Of a stretch of 6,905 bases of DNA, positions 1 through 6,255 are shown piece after piece (the first letter of the stretch is position 1; each line of letters begins with the position of its first letter). A program made the translations under genes and the position numbers. Location: NCBI GenBank assembly GCA_947623775.1, contig CANQHL010000065.1:1-6905 (forward strand), in the 5' to 3' direction. The notes under the pieces are model-generated. The model worked only from the letters and a program-made list of their open reading frames with translations. It was not told the DNA's origin and did no database searches. The DNA comes from an uncultured Clostridia bacterium. GTDB lineage: Bacteria; Bacillota; Clostridia; Christensenellales; UBA1242.

Positions 1-29
1 TCGAGAGATTTCTTTTTATTATTATCCAT
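1..29 (-). CDS. Start of an unidentified gene (partial, 9 codons, third gene of the gyrB operon)
   Basis: Read leftward, an ATG at 29-27 follows the Shine-Dalgarno AGGAG at 40-36 with a 6-nt gap. It opens a frame reading MDNNKKKSL before the window ends. The start lies only 15 nt past the stop codon of the MazG-like gene and on the same strand, so the three genes are probably co-transcribed. The short lysine- and asparagine-rich N-terminus does not identify the product. Because gyrA commonly follows gyrB in Bacillota, GyrA is a natural guess, but nothing visible here proves it. Confidence 0.6.
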
Positions 30-44
30 TTTATTCTCCTATAA

Positions 45-725
45 TTAGTTAACACCAGCACGATTCAAGTGTTTTTCGACAATTTGTTTGCCGACTTTTA
101 TGCTGTAATCCATTTTATCAATAACTTGTTGATTGCCAAAATGCAATTTCATTTGACCTGCACATATAAGCACGTCAGCCGTTTCTTCAACGATGTTTTT
201 TATAGTTTGTTTAAGAAGATTTTCATGATATTCATCTTTGACATCATTTGAGTAGCGGATAAATTTGCAAAGTGCTTTAGTAAGTTCGCTCATTTCTTCA
301 ATGCACATGCGGATTTGGCTATCTTCACCCCATGCTTTAAAGCAAAGTTCAAATGTTTCGTGAAAATAATCTTTATCAAGTTTGTCTGGTATGGTAGGCG
401 TTAAATTTAATGCTTTATTCAAATATTTTCTGCATCTAACAATTTTATAGTTCAATTCGTTTCCAACTTTTTCAAGTCCAAACATTCTTGCAATTTGATA
501 TGTGTAAATAATCACATCAGCCGTTGCACTGATAATTGCATTTATATTTTGTTGTAAAAGTGTATCGTCACTTCGAGAAACGTTGGATTTGACAAGCCTT
601 GTACGCTTGCAAAGTTCTTTGGTAAGTTCTCCCATTTTTTCAATGCACATGCGCAATTCGTTTTCTTCGCCCCAGACTTTAATAAAGCCATTAAGGGTAT
701 CAATGTAAAAATTTTTATCTAACAT
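45..725 (-). CDS. Tandem-duplicated MazG-like nucleotide pyrophosphohydrolase
   Basis: This 226-residue, all-helical, cytoplasmic protein consists of two copies of a MazG-like unit, residues about 14-105 and 128-219, that align without gaps at an offset of 114 residues (W18/W132, RMCIE 25-29/139-143). The MazG family hydrolyses (d)NTPs to monophosphate and pyrophosphate using Mg2+ held by the acids of ExxE and ExxD. Repeat 2 keeps all four: E144, E147, E181 and D184. Repeat 1 has K30, E33, A67 and D70, so two ligands are missing and that half is probably inactive or structural. MazG proteins usually dimerise, so the fusion may act as a built-in dimer. DNA identity between the copies is still high in places (297-311 matches 639-653). 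The start is supported by GAGG at 734-731, 5 nt from the ATG and overlapping the gyrB stop, which implies translational coupling. The substrate is unknown, and the family call rests on motif reading. Confidence 0.72.
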   Translation of the reverse strand: MLDKNFYIDTLNGFIKVWGEENELRMCIEKMGELTKELCKRTRLVKSNVSRSDDTLLQQNINAIISATADVIIYTYQIARMFGLEKVGNELNYKIVRCRKYLNKALNLTPTIPDKLDKDYFHETFELCFKAWGEDSQIRMCIEEMSELTKALCKFIRYSNDVKDEYHENLLKQTIKNIVEETADVLICAGQMKLHFGNQQVIDKMDYSIKVGKQIVEKHLNRAGVN

Positions 726-730
726 AACAA

Positions 731-736
731 CCTCTA
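731..736 (-). promoter_or_regulatory. Ribosome binding site of the MazG-like gene, overlapping the gyrB stop
   Basis: Read on the minus strand, the gyrB stop TAG (736-734) runs directly into AGG, so GAGG (734-731) shares its first G with the stop codon. It sits 5 nt before the ATG at 725. Ribosomes finishing gyrB would release on top of this site. That fits coupled translation and fixes the start of the MazG-like gene. Confidence 0.75.
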
Positions 737-2728
737 TATATCAAGATCAGTAACAAGTTCTGGGTGTTCTTCGATAAATATTCGTCTAAGTTCGCTGTCT
801 TCACCCATGAGTTCGTTAAAGTATTTATCCGCTTCGACTGCGTCTTCAAGTGTTAATTGAATTAAAATCCTATGTTCTGGATCAAGTGTCGTATCCCATA
901 GTTGTTCGGCATTCATTTCACCCAGACCTTTATATCTTTGTTGAGAGATAATGCCTGTTCTTCCATTTTGTTCATACCATGCATTAAGTTCATCATCGGA
1001 ATAGAAGTAAAAGTCTTGTTTGTTTTTAGTGACTTTGTAAAGAGGTGGTTTAGCGGCATAAACATGTCCATGTTCAATTAAAGGACGCATAAACCTAAAG
1101 AAGAAAGTCAAGAGAAGAATTCTGATGTGAGCGCCATCGACATAGGCATCGGTCATACAGATAATTTTATCATAACGTAATTTATCTTCGTTAAATTCGT
1201 CACCAATACCGCAACCAAAGGCGGTGATCATTGATTTTATTTCTGCATTTTCTAGAACTCTGTTAAGTCTTGCTTTTTCAACGTTCAAGATTTTACCTCT
1301 AAGAGGGAGGATTGCTTGGAAACGCCTATCTCTACCTGTTTTAGCAGTACCGCCGGCGGAATCGCCCTCAACGATGTAAATTTCGCAGAATTTTCTATCT
1401 CGTTCACTGCAATCTGCAAGTTTGCCAGGAAGAGTGGTGTTTTCAAGTATGCTTTTTCTTCGAGTAAGTTCCCTTGCATTTCTTGCGGCATCTCTTGCTC
1501 TCTGAGCGGTTATGCTTTTTAAAATAAGGTTTTTGGCTTCAACAGGGTGTTGGTCAAGATAATCACCAAATTCTGAGAGCATTGCTTTATAAACGATGTT
1601 TCTCATTTCGCTGTTGCCGAGTTTTGTTTTTGTTTGTCCTTCAAACTGAGGATTTTTGAGTTTAACGCTTATAACGGCGGTTATACCTTCACGGCAATCT
1701 TCGCCGGAGAGTTTTTCTGTTTCTTTAATAATCTTATTTGCAAGAGCATAATCGTTTATAACTTTAGTAAGTCCTGATTTGAAACCATCAAGGTGAGTTC
1801 CTCCCTCTTCGGTGTTGATGTTGTTTGCATAAGCGTTTATAACTTCGTTGTATCCATCATTGAATTGGAAGCAGATTTCAACTTCATTGTCAATTTCTCC
1901 ATTTTCACCGCGATTGAATTTGTTGAAGTATACAGGTGAAGATAGGAGAGTTTCACGATTTTTGTTTAGATAGTCAACAAATTCGACAATTCCGCCCTTA
2001 AATTCAAAGATTTCCTTTCGTTCTTGTCCTTGACGCTTGTCCTCAAGCGAGATAACCAGCCCTTTATTTAAGAAAGCGATTTCTCTAAACCTATTTTTCA
2101 TAGTGTCAAAATTGAAATCAGTGGTTTCAAAAATCTCATCATCGGGGAGGAAAGTGATGGTTGTTCCGCGTTTATCGGTGTTGCCGACAATTTCCAAAGG
2201 TGAAATAACCTTTCCTCTGGAAAATTCAATCTTGTAATGTTTTCCATTTTGGTATACATCAGCCTTTAAATATTTTGACAAGGCGTTAACGCAAGAAACT
2301 CCGACACCATGTAATCCGCCGGAGATTTTATAGACTTCGCCACCGAATTTTCCACCCGCGTGAAGTTTTGATAAAACAACTTCTACGGCACTTTTACCCT
2401 CTTTTGGTATAATACCTGTTGGTATACCACGACCATTATCAGTCACTGAGCAAGAGCCATCTTCATTGATAAAGACTTCTATTTGCGTGCAATATCCGGC
2501 AAGAGCCTCATCAATAGAGTTGTCAACAACTTCAGTTACAAGGTGATGCAACCCGTGTTCATCAGTTGAGCCGATGTACATTCCCGGCCTTTTTCTAACT
2601 GGTTCAAGTCCCTCAAGCACTTGAATGTCGTTTGCGTCGTACTTGTCGGAATGTCCGATAGTCTCTTCGGGCGTAGTCTCATTTGGTGTAATTTTTTCAT
2701 TTTCATTTTGATTGTTTAATTCGTCCAT
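734..2728 (-). CDS. gyrB: DNA gyrase subunit B, with an altered TOPRIM metal-binding motif
   Basis: GyrB is the ATPase subunit of gyrase, which with GyrA introduces negative supercoils into DNA. The 664 residues hold, in order, the GHKL ATPase domain (E66 and N70 in EVVDNSIDEA, DNGRGIP at 97-103, GGLHGVGV at 137-144), the transducer domain (QTKTKLGNSE at 365-374, with K367 matching E. coli K337), the TOPRIM domain (EGDSAGG at 454-460, PLRGKILNVEKA at 475-486) and the C-terminal QRYKGLGEMNAEQLWDTT at 597-614. The length is normal for a Gram-positive GyrB, and the ending in LDI and overall motif style favour GyrB over ParE. The striking oddity is TDAYVDG at 526-532: D527 and D531 are kept, but Y529 replaces the middle Asp of the Mg2+-binding DxDxD. 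Nearby I538 replaces the usual Thr of HIRTLLL. About 27 extra acidic or polar residues precede the ATPase domain. The start has GAGG at 2737-2734 with a 5-nt spacer. It heads the minus-strand operon. Confidence 0.95.
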   Translation of the reverse strand: MDELNNQNENEKITPNETTPEETIGHSDKYDANDIQVLEGLEPVRKRPGMYIGSTDEHGLHHLVTEVVDNSIDEALAGYCTQIEVFINEDGSCSVTDNGRGIPTGIIPKEGKSAVEVVLSKLHAGGKFGGEVYKISGGLHGVGVSCVNALSKYLKADVYQNGKHYKIEFSRGKVISPLEIVGNTDKRGTTITFLPDDEIFETTDFNFDTMKNRFREIAFLNKGLVISLEDKRQGQERKEIFEFKGGIVEFVDYLNKNRETLLSSPVYFNKFNRGENGEIDNEVEICFQFNDGYNEVINAYANNINTEEGGTHLDGFKSGLTKVINDYALANKIIKETEKLSGEDCREGITAVISVKLKNPQFEGQTKTKLGNSEMRNIVYKAMLSEFGDYLDQHPVEAKNLILKSITAQRARDAARNARELTRRKSILENTTLPGKLADCSERDRKFCEIYIVEGDSAGGTAKTGRDRRFQAILPLRGKILNVEKARLNRVLENAEIKSMITAFGCGIGDEFNEDKLRYDKIICMTDAYVDGAHIRILLLTFFFRFMRPLIEHGHVYAAKPPLYKVTKNKQDFYFYSDDELNAWYEQNGRTGIISQQRYKGLGEMNAEQLWDTTLDPEHRILIQLTLEDAVEADKYFNELMGEDSELRRIFIEEHPELVTDLDI

Positions 2729-2783
2729 AAAAACCTCATTTTATATATAATTACAAAGTAATATAAGAATATAATACTAAGTA

Positions 2784-2818
2784 ATATATATTATATAATA
2801 TATATAAAATAAAGGCAA
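2784..2818 (-). promoter_or_regulatory. Predicted sigma-A-type promoter of gyrB
   Basis: On the minus strand, TTGCCT at 2818-2813 is followed after exactly 17 nt by a perfect TATAAT at 2795-2790. Transcription would start near 2783, giving a leader of about 55 nt before the gyrB ATG. The -10 lies inside a perfect 22-bp AT-only palindrome (2784-2805), a sequence that should melt easily. Gyrase promoters are known in other bacteria to respond to supercoiling, and an AT-rich -10 region would be compatible with this. Many TATA-like hexamers occur here, so the assignment rests mainly on the -35 match and the spacing. Confidence 0.55.
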
Positions 2819-2855
2819 GCGATTTTTCAAAGTTTTATAGACAAAAGCAATTTTT

Positions 2856-2897
2856 TGTTTAAGTGAGCGGAATTTATTGTTTTAATGAGCGGATTTT
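2856..2897. repeat. Two direct repeats with core TGAGCGGA, spaced 22 bp
   Basis: The core TGAGCGGA occurs at 2864-2871 and 2886-2893, each preceded by a TGTTT(T)AA-like stretch and followed by a T-rich run. The 22-bp start-to-start distance is about two turns of the helix, so a protein could bind both copies on one face. The repeats lie upstream of both divergent promoters, about 46 bp behind the gyrB -35 and 75 bp behind the plus-strand -35. A shared regulator site is possible but unproven. Confidence 0.4.
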
Positions 2898-2967
2898 AAG
2901 TTTGATATATATAAAGTTTAGACATAAAAATTTGTACGAAAATGCAAATAAATGGGATTGAAGCATA

Positions 2968-2995
2968 TTGACAAAATATTATTAAGTGATATAAT
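2968..2995 (+). promoter_or_regulatory. Strong predicted promoter of the HExxH/HopA1-like gene pair
   Basis: A perfect TTGACA at 2968-2973 is followed after 16 nt by a perfect TATAAT at 2990-2995, preceded by the extended -10 TG at 2987-2988. This is about as close to sigma-A consensus as a promoter gets. Transcription would begin near 3002, leaving a leader of only about 18 nt that consists mostly of the ribosome binding site GGGAG at 3006-3010, 9 nt before the ATG. Unless a repressor acts, the downstream genes should be well expressed. Confidence 0.75.
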
Positions 2996-3019
2996 AAATA
3001 TATAAGGGAGCAGATTAAA

Positions 3020-3961
3020 ATGTTTAAAACTGAAAAATTAACATCAAGAATGCCCGATAAAGATTTTGAAATCTTAGATCTTCAATTAAAAATAATCTTA
3101 AAGGATTATTATAATTTTTTGACTTCAAAAGTTGATGATCAGATGAAAGAAAAATTAAGCCAAGTATACGATGATATGATTTGTTATGTGGTTGACCGCT
3201 CAAATTTGATACCAAGAACGTTATATGGAGAAAGCAAGCCTTTTATTATTCCACATAGAGCTGATACGTTTGTAAGGGAAACGATACCAGATGAGGTAGA
3301 TCCGCAGTTAATACATTTAAAAAGCGGCATTGCATTATTTTATAAGGAATACATGATGGGTACATTTTGCCATGAAATGAACCATGCTTTTTCCGGAGCC
3401 TCTCAATTCAGCATTGCAGAAGATGGTGTAAGAAAAGATGGCTTAAAGTTGAGAGTTGTAAAAAATGATAATTTCGTGGATATAACTGGCAATTTGATTG
3501 ATGAGGGGATTACTGATGCAATTGCGGCTTATTACTACAATACCCATTCCGATTTTATCAAAGAGGTTTTTGACAATTGTCCGAACTACAGTTGTGCATA
3601 TGATTCGTTAAGATCTGCTTGTGAAATTTTACTTGGAAAGGATTTATCAAACAAGAAGCTACTTGATGCCTACTTTGGTGACGAGAAAGCAATGAGTGCC
3701 TTTGAAAAAGAATTTGATGAAGTGATGAAAGATGAGGGCATTCGTTTTTCCGACATTCTTAAAGCATCTTTTGATTATGAGGATAGTGTTGATGGGGCAA
3801 GTTATACAGATCAACAATTACGTTACTATTTCAGTAAATATCAATTAAATACATGCAAAAATGAACAAGAATTGCAAGAAAAATGGCAATGGTTAAAGGA
3901 AAAGGGTGTGACGGAGGAATTCATAAACACCTTTGATGCCAGCGAGGCAAGTTTAGAGTAA
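3020..3961 (+). CDS. Putative cytoplasmic HExxH zinc metallopeptidase
   Basis: The family is not recognised by name. The 313-residue protein carries HEMNH at 118-122 in FCHEMNHAF, the classical zinc metallopeptidase motif: H118 and H122 would bind zinc and E119 would act as the base. Forty residues later, IDEGITDAIAAYY (160-172) puts E162 in a helix-like EGxT context typical of the third ligand in gluzincin-type peptidases. The first 100 residues look mixed helical, and the segment about 190-235 is helical with charged repeats. There is no signal peptide or membrane segment, so it should act inside the cell, on an unknown substrate. The start at 3020 is supported by GGGAG at 3006-3010 and a near-consensus promoter. 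The next gene begins 69 nt after the stop with no terminator between, so the two are probably one operon. Peptidase activity is inferred only from the motif geometry. Confidence 0.6.
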   Translation: MFKTEKLTSRMPDKDFEILDLQLKIILKDYYNFLTSKVDDQMKEKLSQVYDDMICYVVDRSNLIPRTLYGESKPFIIPHRADTFVRETIPDEVDPQLIHLKSGIALFYKEYMMGTFCHEMNHAFSGASQFSIAEDGVRKDGLKLRVVKNDNFVDITGNLIDEGITDAIAAYYYNTHSDFIKEVFDNCPNYSCAYDSLRSACEILLGKDLSNKKLLDAYFGDEKAMSAFEKEFDEVMKDEGIRFSDILKASFDYEDSVDGASYTDQQLRYYFSKYQLNTCKNEQELQEKWQWLKEKGVTEEFINTFDASEASLE

Positions 3962-4030
3962 AAAATATAGTTTTTAACACTTGAAATTAAATCTAAACTT
4001 TAATAAAAATAAAATAAAAGGAAATCATAC

Positions 4031-5641
4031 ATGGCATATAAGATTTTAAGCAGTGTAGAGTCGCCCAATGTGGATAAAATTCTTTCCGAGATGTTCAGAA
4101 CGGGAGAATTTAACGAAAACACGGCAAATTCACATAAAACAAGAGTAATTGATCAAGATGGACTTGAGGAGTTTTGCCGAAACCTTTACACCGATTGGCG
4201 TAAAAATATAATAAAAAGATATTCATCATCACAGGACGATGTAGAACAGGAACTTGTTAGATTTTTGCAAAATGATAGATTGGATCCAAAAAATATAACA
4301 GCAAACGGGAAGAGTTATTACAAAATTATATTAAATTTGGTTACAAAACGCCTGAATAATGAGTTTTTTGATTATTTAAGGCCGGCAATAATGCAAGGTC
4401 AAGATGATTTCACGAAGAGGGTAAACAATGGATTTTTACATGTTTATTCCGATTATATTACAAGTGACCATATTTCTCCCATTCAATGCCGCTTATGTAT
4501 GAATTTCAGAGGCGAAAACATTTCAAAATTCGTCAATGAATTTTATTTGAAATGCAAGGAGAAAAACAAACCATTTTATTTTAGATTTAATGTGAAAGAC
4601 AATAGGAATGATAATTTTATTATCTATACCGACTATAGAAATGCCCAGTCGTATGTCAATATAATTGAGGAGATAAAAAAACAACACCCAAAATTGTTTG
4701 AGGGAACAGAAAAGGTAAACCCAAATTTAGGCGTTATAAATGGATATATAGGTTTTGGTGATGAGCCAAATCCAAACAAAAGCAAGGTTAAAAGGGGTTA
4801 TATTTCATTAAGAAAGAAAGTTATTGAAGAAAGCATGTACCGCATGAAGTATGATGTTAAAAATTCTTTTTCAACTGAGATGGAAGAAAAGTTTAATGGA
4901 AGAACACTTGCAGATTATGCCACAAATGAGTTTTACTCAATGATTCCGCTTTTTACTTTGTATCATAGAATACCTCTTTCAGATCGTGATGCAGTGCTTC
5001 AAGATGTATGTCAACAATTTTTGCAATCGTTAAAGTCCTATTGTTTCAATGGAAAAATGCAAAGAGTTTACTCTTCAACTGTGAATGGAAAAGAATATAA
5101 ATTTGATTTTAAGGATTTCAATTTCATAAATTATTTCAAAAAAGAATTGAATTTAGAACAACTTACCGATTTTCAGATGAGGGGATATATGGCGTCTGGC
5201 TTATTCTTGTCAACAAGAAACAATCGTCTTGAACCTAATATGCAAAAGTTTGTAAATACAATATATAGACATTTAGTGCCAAAATTGAAGAGCATTGAAA
5301 AAGATTCATTCGCTTATGAAAGAGCAAACAAAATATTAAATATGCTTGTTGACCAAAATGGAAGAGTGACAAAGGATGGAATGGCTGAATTATATTTGGT
5401 GGCGGCACATTATTTAAATTTTGGCAATATAACGCTTTTTGCAGAAAATGAACATGGACTTAGCTGTAGAGATTTAATTTATCCAATAGTAAAAGATTAT
5501 TTAGGCGAGGAAAATGTAGAAAAGATTGTAAGAAGCAAATGTAAAAAATATGATGTAAGTTATGAGAACTTTCATAATAATGAATCAACTTTAAAAAGAT
5601 CGCACCACAAGGAAGATGATGGTGGCAAAGCAGCCTTTTAA
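4031..5641 (+). CDS. Large uncharacterised protein with a HopA1/LanY-like central region
   Basis: The gene cannot be named. The 536-residue protein has no signal peptide or membrane span. Residues 1-140 look helical. Residues about 152-270 follow the layout I associate with the HopA1 family: CRLCMNFRG (153-161), a helix, PFYFRF (181-186), RNDNFIIY (192-199), a helix ending in HPKLF (219-223), GYIGFGDEP (238-246) and ISLRKKVIEES (258-268). HopA1 proteins include a Pseudomonas effector and the LanY-type enzymes of class V lanthipeptide synthesis, thought to eliminate phosphate from phospho-Ser/Thr. Here PFYFRF has Arg where HopA1 proteins often have Lys, so activity is doubtful. Residues about 280-510 are helical with no motif I recognise, and the tail (519-536) is highly charged. 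The start has AAGGA at 4018-4022, 8 nt before the ATG. Its partner is the upstream HExxH protein, and a hairpin terminator follows. The fold assignment is from pattern memory and needs a profile search. Confidence 0.5.
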   Translation: MAYKILSSVESPNVDKILSEMFRTGEFNENTANSHKTRVIDQDGLEEFCRNLYTDWRKNIIKRYSSSQDDVEQELVRFLQNDRLDPKNITANGKSYYKIILNLVTKRLNNEFFDYLRPAIMQGQDDFTKRVNNGFLHVYSDYITSDHISPIQCRLCMNFRGENISKFVNEFYLKCKEKNKPFYFRFNVKDNRNDNFIIYTDYRNAQSYVNIIEEIKKQHPKLFEGTEKVNPNLGVINGYIGFGDEPNPNKSKVKRGYISLRKKVIEESMYRMKYDVKNSFSTEMEEKFNGRTLADYATNEFYSMIPLFTLYHRIPLSDRDAVLQDVCQQFLQSLKSYCFNGKMQRVYSSTVNGKEYKFDFKDFNFINYFKKELNLEQLTDFQMRGYMASGLFLSTRNNRLEPNMQKFVNTIYRHLVPKLKSIEKDSFAYERANKILNMLVDQNGRVTKDGMAELYLVAAHYLNFGNITLFAENEHGLSCRDLIYPIVKDYLGEENVEKIVRSKCKKYDVSYENFHNNESTLKRSHHKEDDGGKAAF

Positions 5642-5665
5642 TTTTATTTTTCTTCAGTTAATAAT

Positions 5666-5697
5666 GTGAGGTTTTTATAACCTCACTTTATTTTATT
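5666..5697 (+). terminator. Intrinsic terminator between convergent genes
   Basis: A perfect 8-bp stem, GTGAGGTT (5666-5673) with AACCTCAC (5679-5686), closes a 5-nt loop and is followed on the plus strand by a T-rich tract (5687-5697). It ends the transcript of the HopA1-like gene 24 nt past its stop. The stem can also form on the opposite strand, but the tract there (ATTATTAACTG) is poorer in T. The stop codon of the convergent membrane gene (5685-5683) lies inside the stem. Confidence 0.8.
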
Positions 5698-6243
5698 ATC
5701 AATAAATGTAAAATTTTGATTTTTGATTTTAATCATGTATTTTTTGTCAAATTCAAGCGTGCCTTTGTAAAACATTTTTGCCTCTCGCAAATCATCATTG
5801 CCTATAAGTTTATATTTAATAGTATAGAAATTATATCCCAAGATATTTAAAAGGGGATTTATGTAAAAAAGTGAATTTTTGATGTAAACAATGCCAATAA
5901 AAATCATTATACACACAAACAAAATATATCCGCTTACAAGTGTTAATTCAAGTTGTAATGCAAAAAGGACGAAAAGAGAAAAATAGCCAAGAAAATGTTG
6001 ATCAGTGATGTTTTCGCCCGATAAAATAACCGCTTCTTTTGCTTTTTCCGAAGAATGAATATTGTAGTATAACCCAAAGCAGCCGCCAACTACTAAAAAA
6101 ATCAAGGTTATAAAATTTAAAGTATTTAAGACATTAAAAGAAAGGTTTGAATTAATCATATCAATTACAAGCCTTAAAAGTATTAAAATAAACATTGGCA
6201 CAAAGGCAGATAGGAACAAAAGTATGTCTTTTAATTTATCCAT
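5683..6243 (-). CDS. Small four-helix membrane protein of unknown function
   Basis: The 186-residue protein has four likely transmembrane helices: about 7-28, 42-60, 84-101 and 103-122, followed by a roughly 60-residue soluble, lysine-rich C-terminal part. The even helix count puts both termini on the same side, probably the cytoplasm given the positive charges. A polar linker (61-83, with HSSEKAKEA and ENITDQ) joins helices 2 and 3. I do not recognise a named family. The size and topology resemble KwaA of the Kiwa anti-phage system, but no KwaB partner is visible in the window, so this is only a weak alternative. The start at 6243 has no Shine-Dalgarno. An in-frame TAA 12 nt upstream rules out a longer protein, and the TAAAAT 6 nt before the ATG suggests a leaderless transcript. 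The gene converges on the HopA1-like gene and diverges from the YhhN-like gene. Confidence 0.65.
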   Translation of the reverse strand: MDKLKDILLFLSAFVPMFILILLRLVIDMINSNLSFNVLNTLNFITLIFLVVGGCFGLYYNIHSSEKAKEAVILSGENITDQHFLGYFSLFVLFALQLELTLVSGYILFVCIMIFIGIVYIKNSLFYINPLLNILGYNFYTIKYKLIGNDDLREAKMFYKGTLEFDKKYMIKIKNQNFTFIDNKIK

Positions 6244-6249
6244 ACAAAT

Positions 6250-6255
6250 ATTTTA
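6250..6255 (-). promoter_or_regulatory. Candidate -10 box for a leaderless transcript (four-TM gene)
   Basis: On the minus strand TAAAAT at 6255-6250 is followed by 6 nt and then the ATG at 6243, so a transcript starting 7 nt past the hexamer would begin at the start codon. No good -35 is seen. The AT richness makes chance hexamers common, so support comes mainly from the absence of a Shine-Dalgarno and the same arrangement in the divergent gene. Confidence 0.35.

Larger units (their letters stand above)
2729..3019. other. Divergent intergenic region between gyrB and the HExxH gene
   Basis: These 291 bp hold two divergent predicted promoters (2818-2784 minus, 2968-2995 plus), the 22-bp AT palindrome at 2784-2805 and a pair of direct repeats at 2856-2897. 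I see no convincing small ORF with a ribosome binding site, no tRNA and no recognisable riboswitch. The base composition is more AT-rich than in the flanking genes. Confidence 0.6.

Noticed and set aside
22..30. DnaA box (TTATCCATT against TTATCCACA) near gyrB, as in an origin region
   Set aside because: A single 7-of-9 match lying over a start codon, with no cluster of boxes and no dnaA or dnaN in view.
69..251. Plus-strand ORF of 60 codons
   Set aside because: It lies wholly antisense to the MazG-like gene, has no ribosome binding site, and its protein shows no motif; it is a shadow frame.
1285..1522. Overlapping 68-codon ORFs on both strands inside gyrB
   Set aside because: Both lie within the strongly conserved TOPRIM coding region of gyrB and are explained by its base pattern.
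2037..2237. Plus-strand ORF of 66 codons
   Set aside because: Antisense to the conserved gyrB transducer region, with no ribosome binding site or promoter.
2841..2858. Hairpin ACAAAA/TTTTGT upstream of gyrB
   Set aside because: A 6-bp, A/T-dominated stem is too weak to call a terminator or regulatory structure.
2856..2897. CRISPR-like repeats
   Set aside because: Only two short, imperfect copies with about 14 bp between cores; no array structure or cas gene.
3024..3215. Minus-strand ORF of 63 codons
   Set aside because: Antisense to the start of the HExxH gene, which has a strong promoter and ribosome binding site.
3981..4009. Internal promoter before the HopA1-like gene (TTGAAA, 17 nt, TAAAAA)
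   Set aside because: The -10 match is poor in an AT-rich spacer, and the strong promoter at 2968-2995 with no intervening terminator explains expression better.
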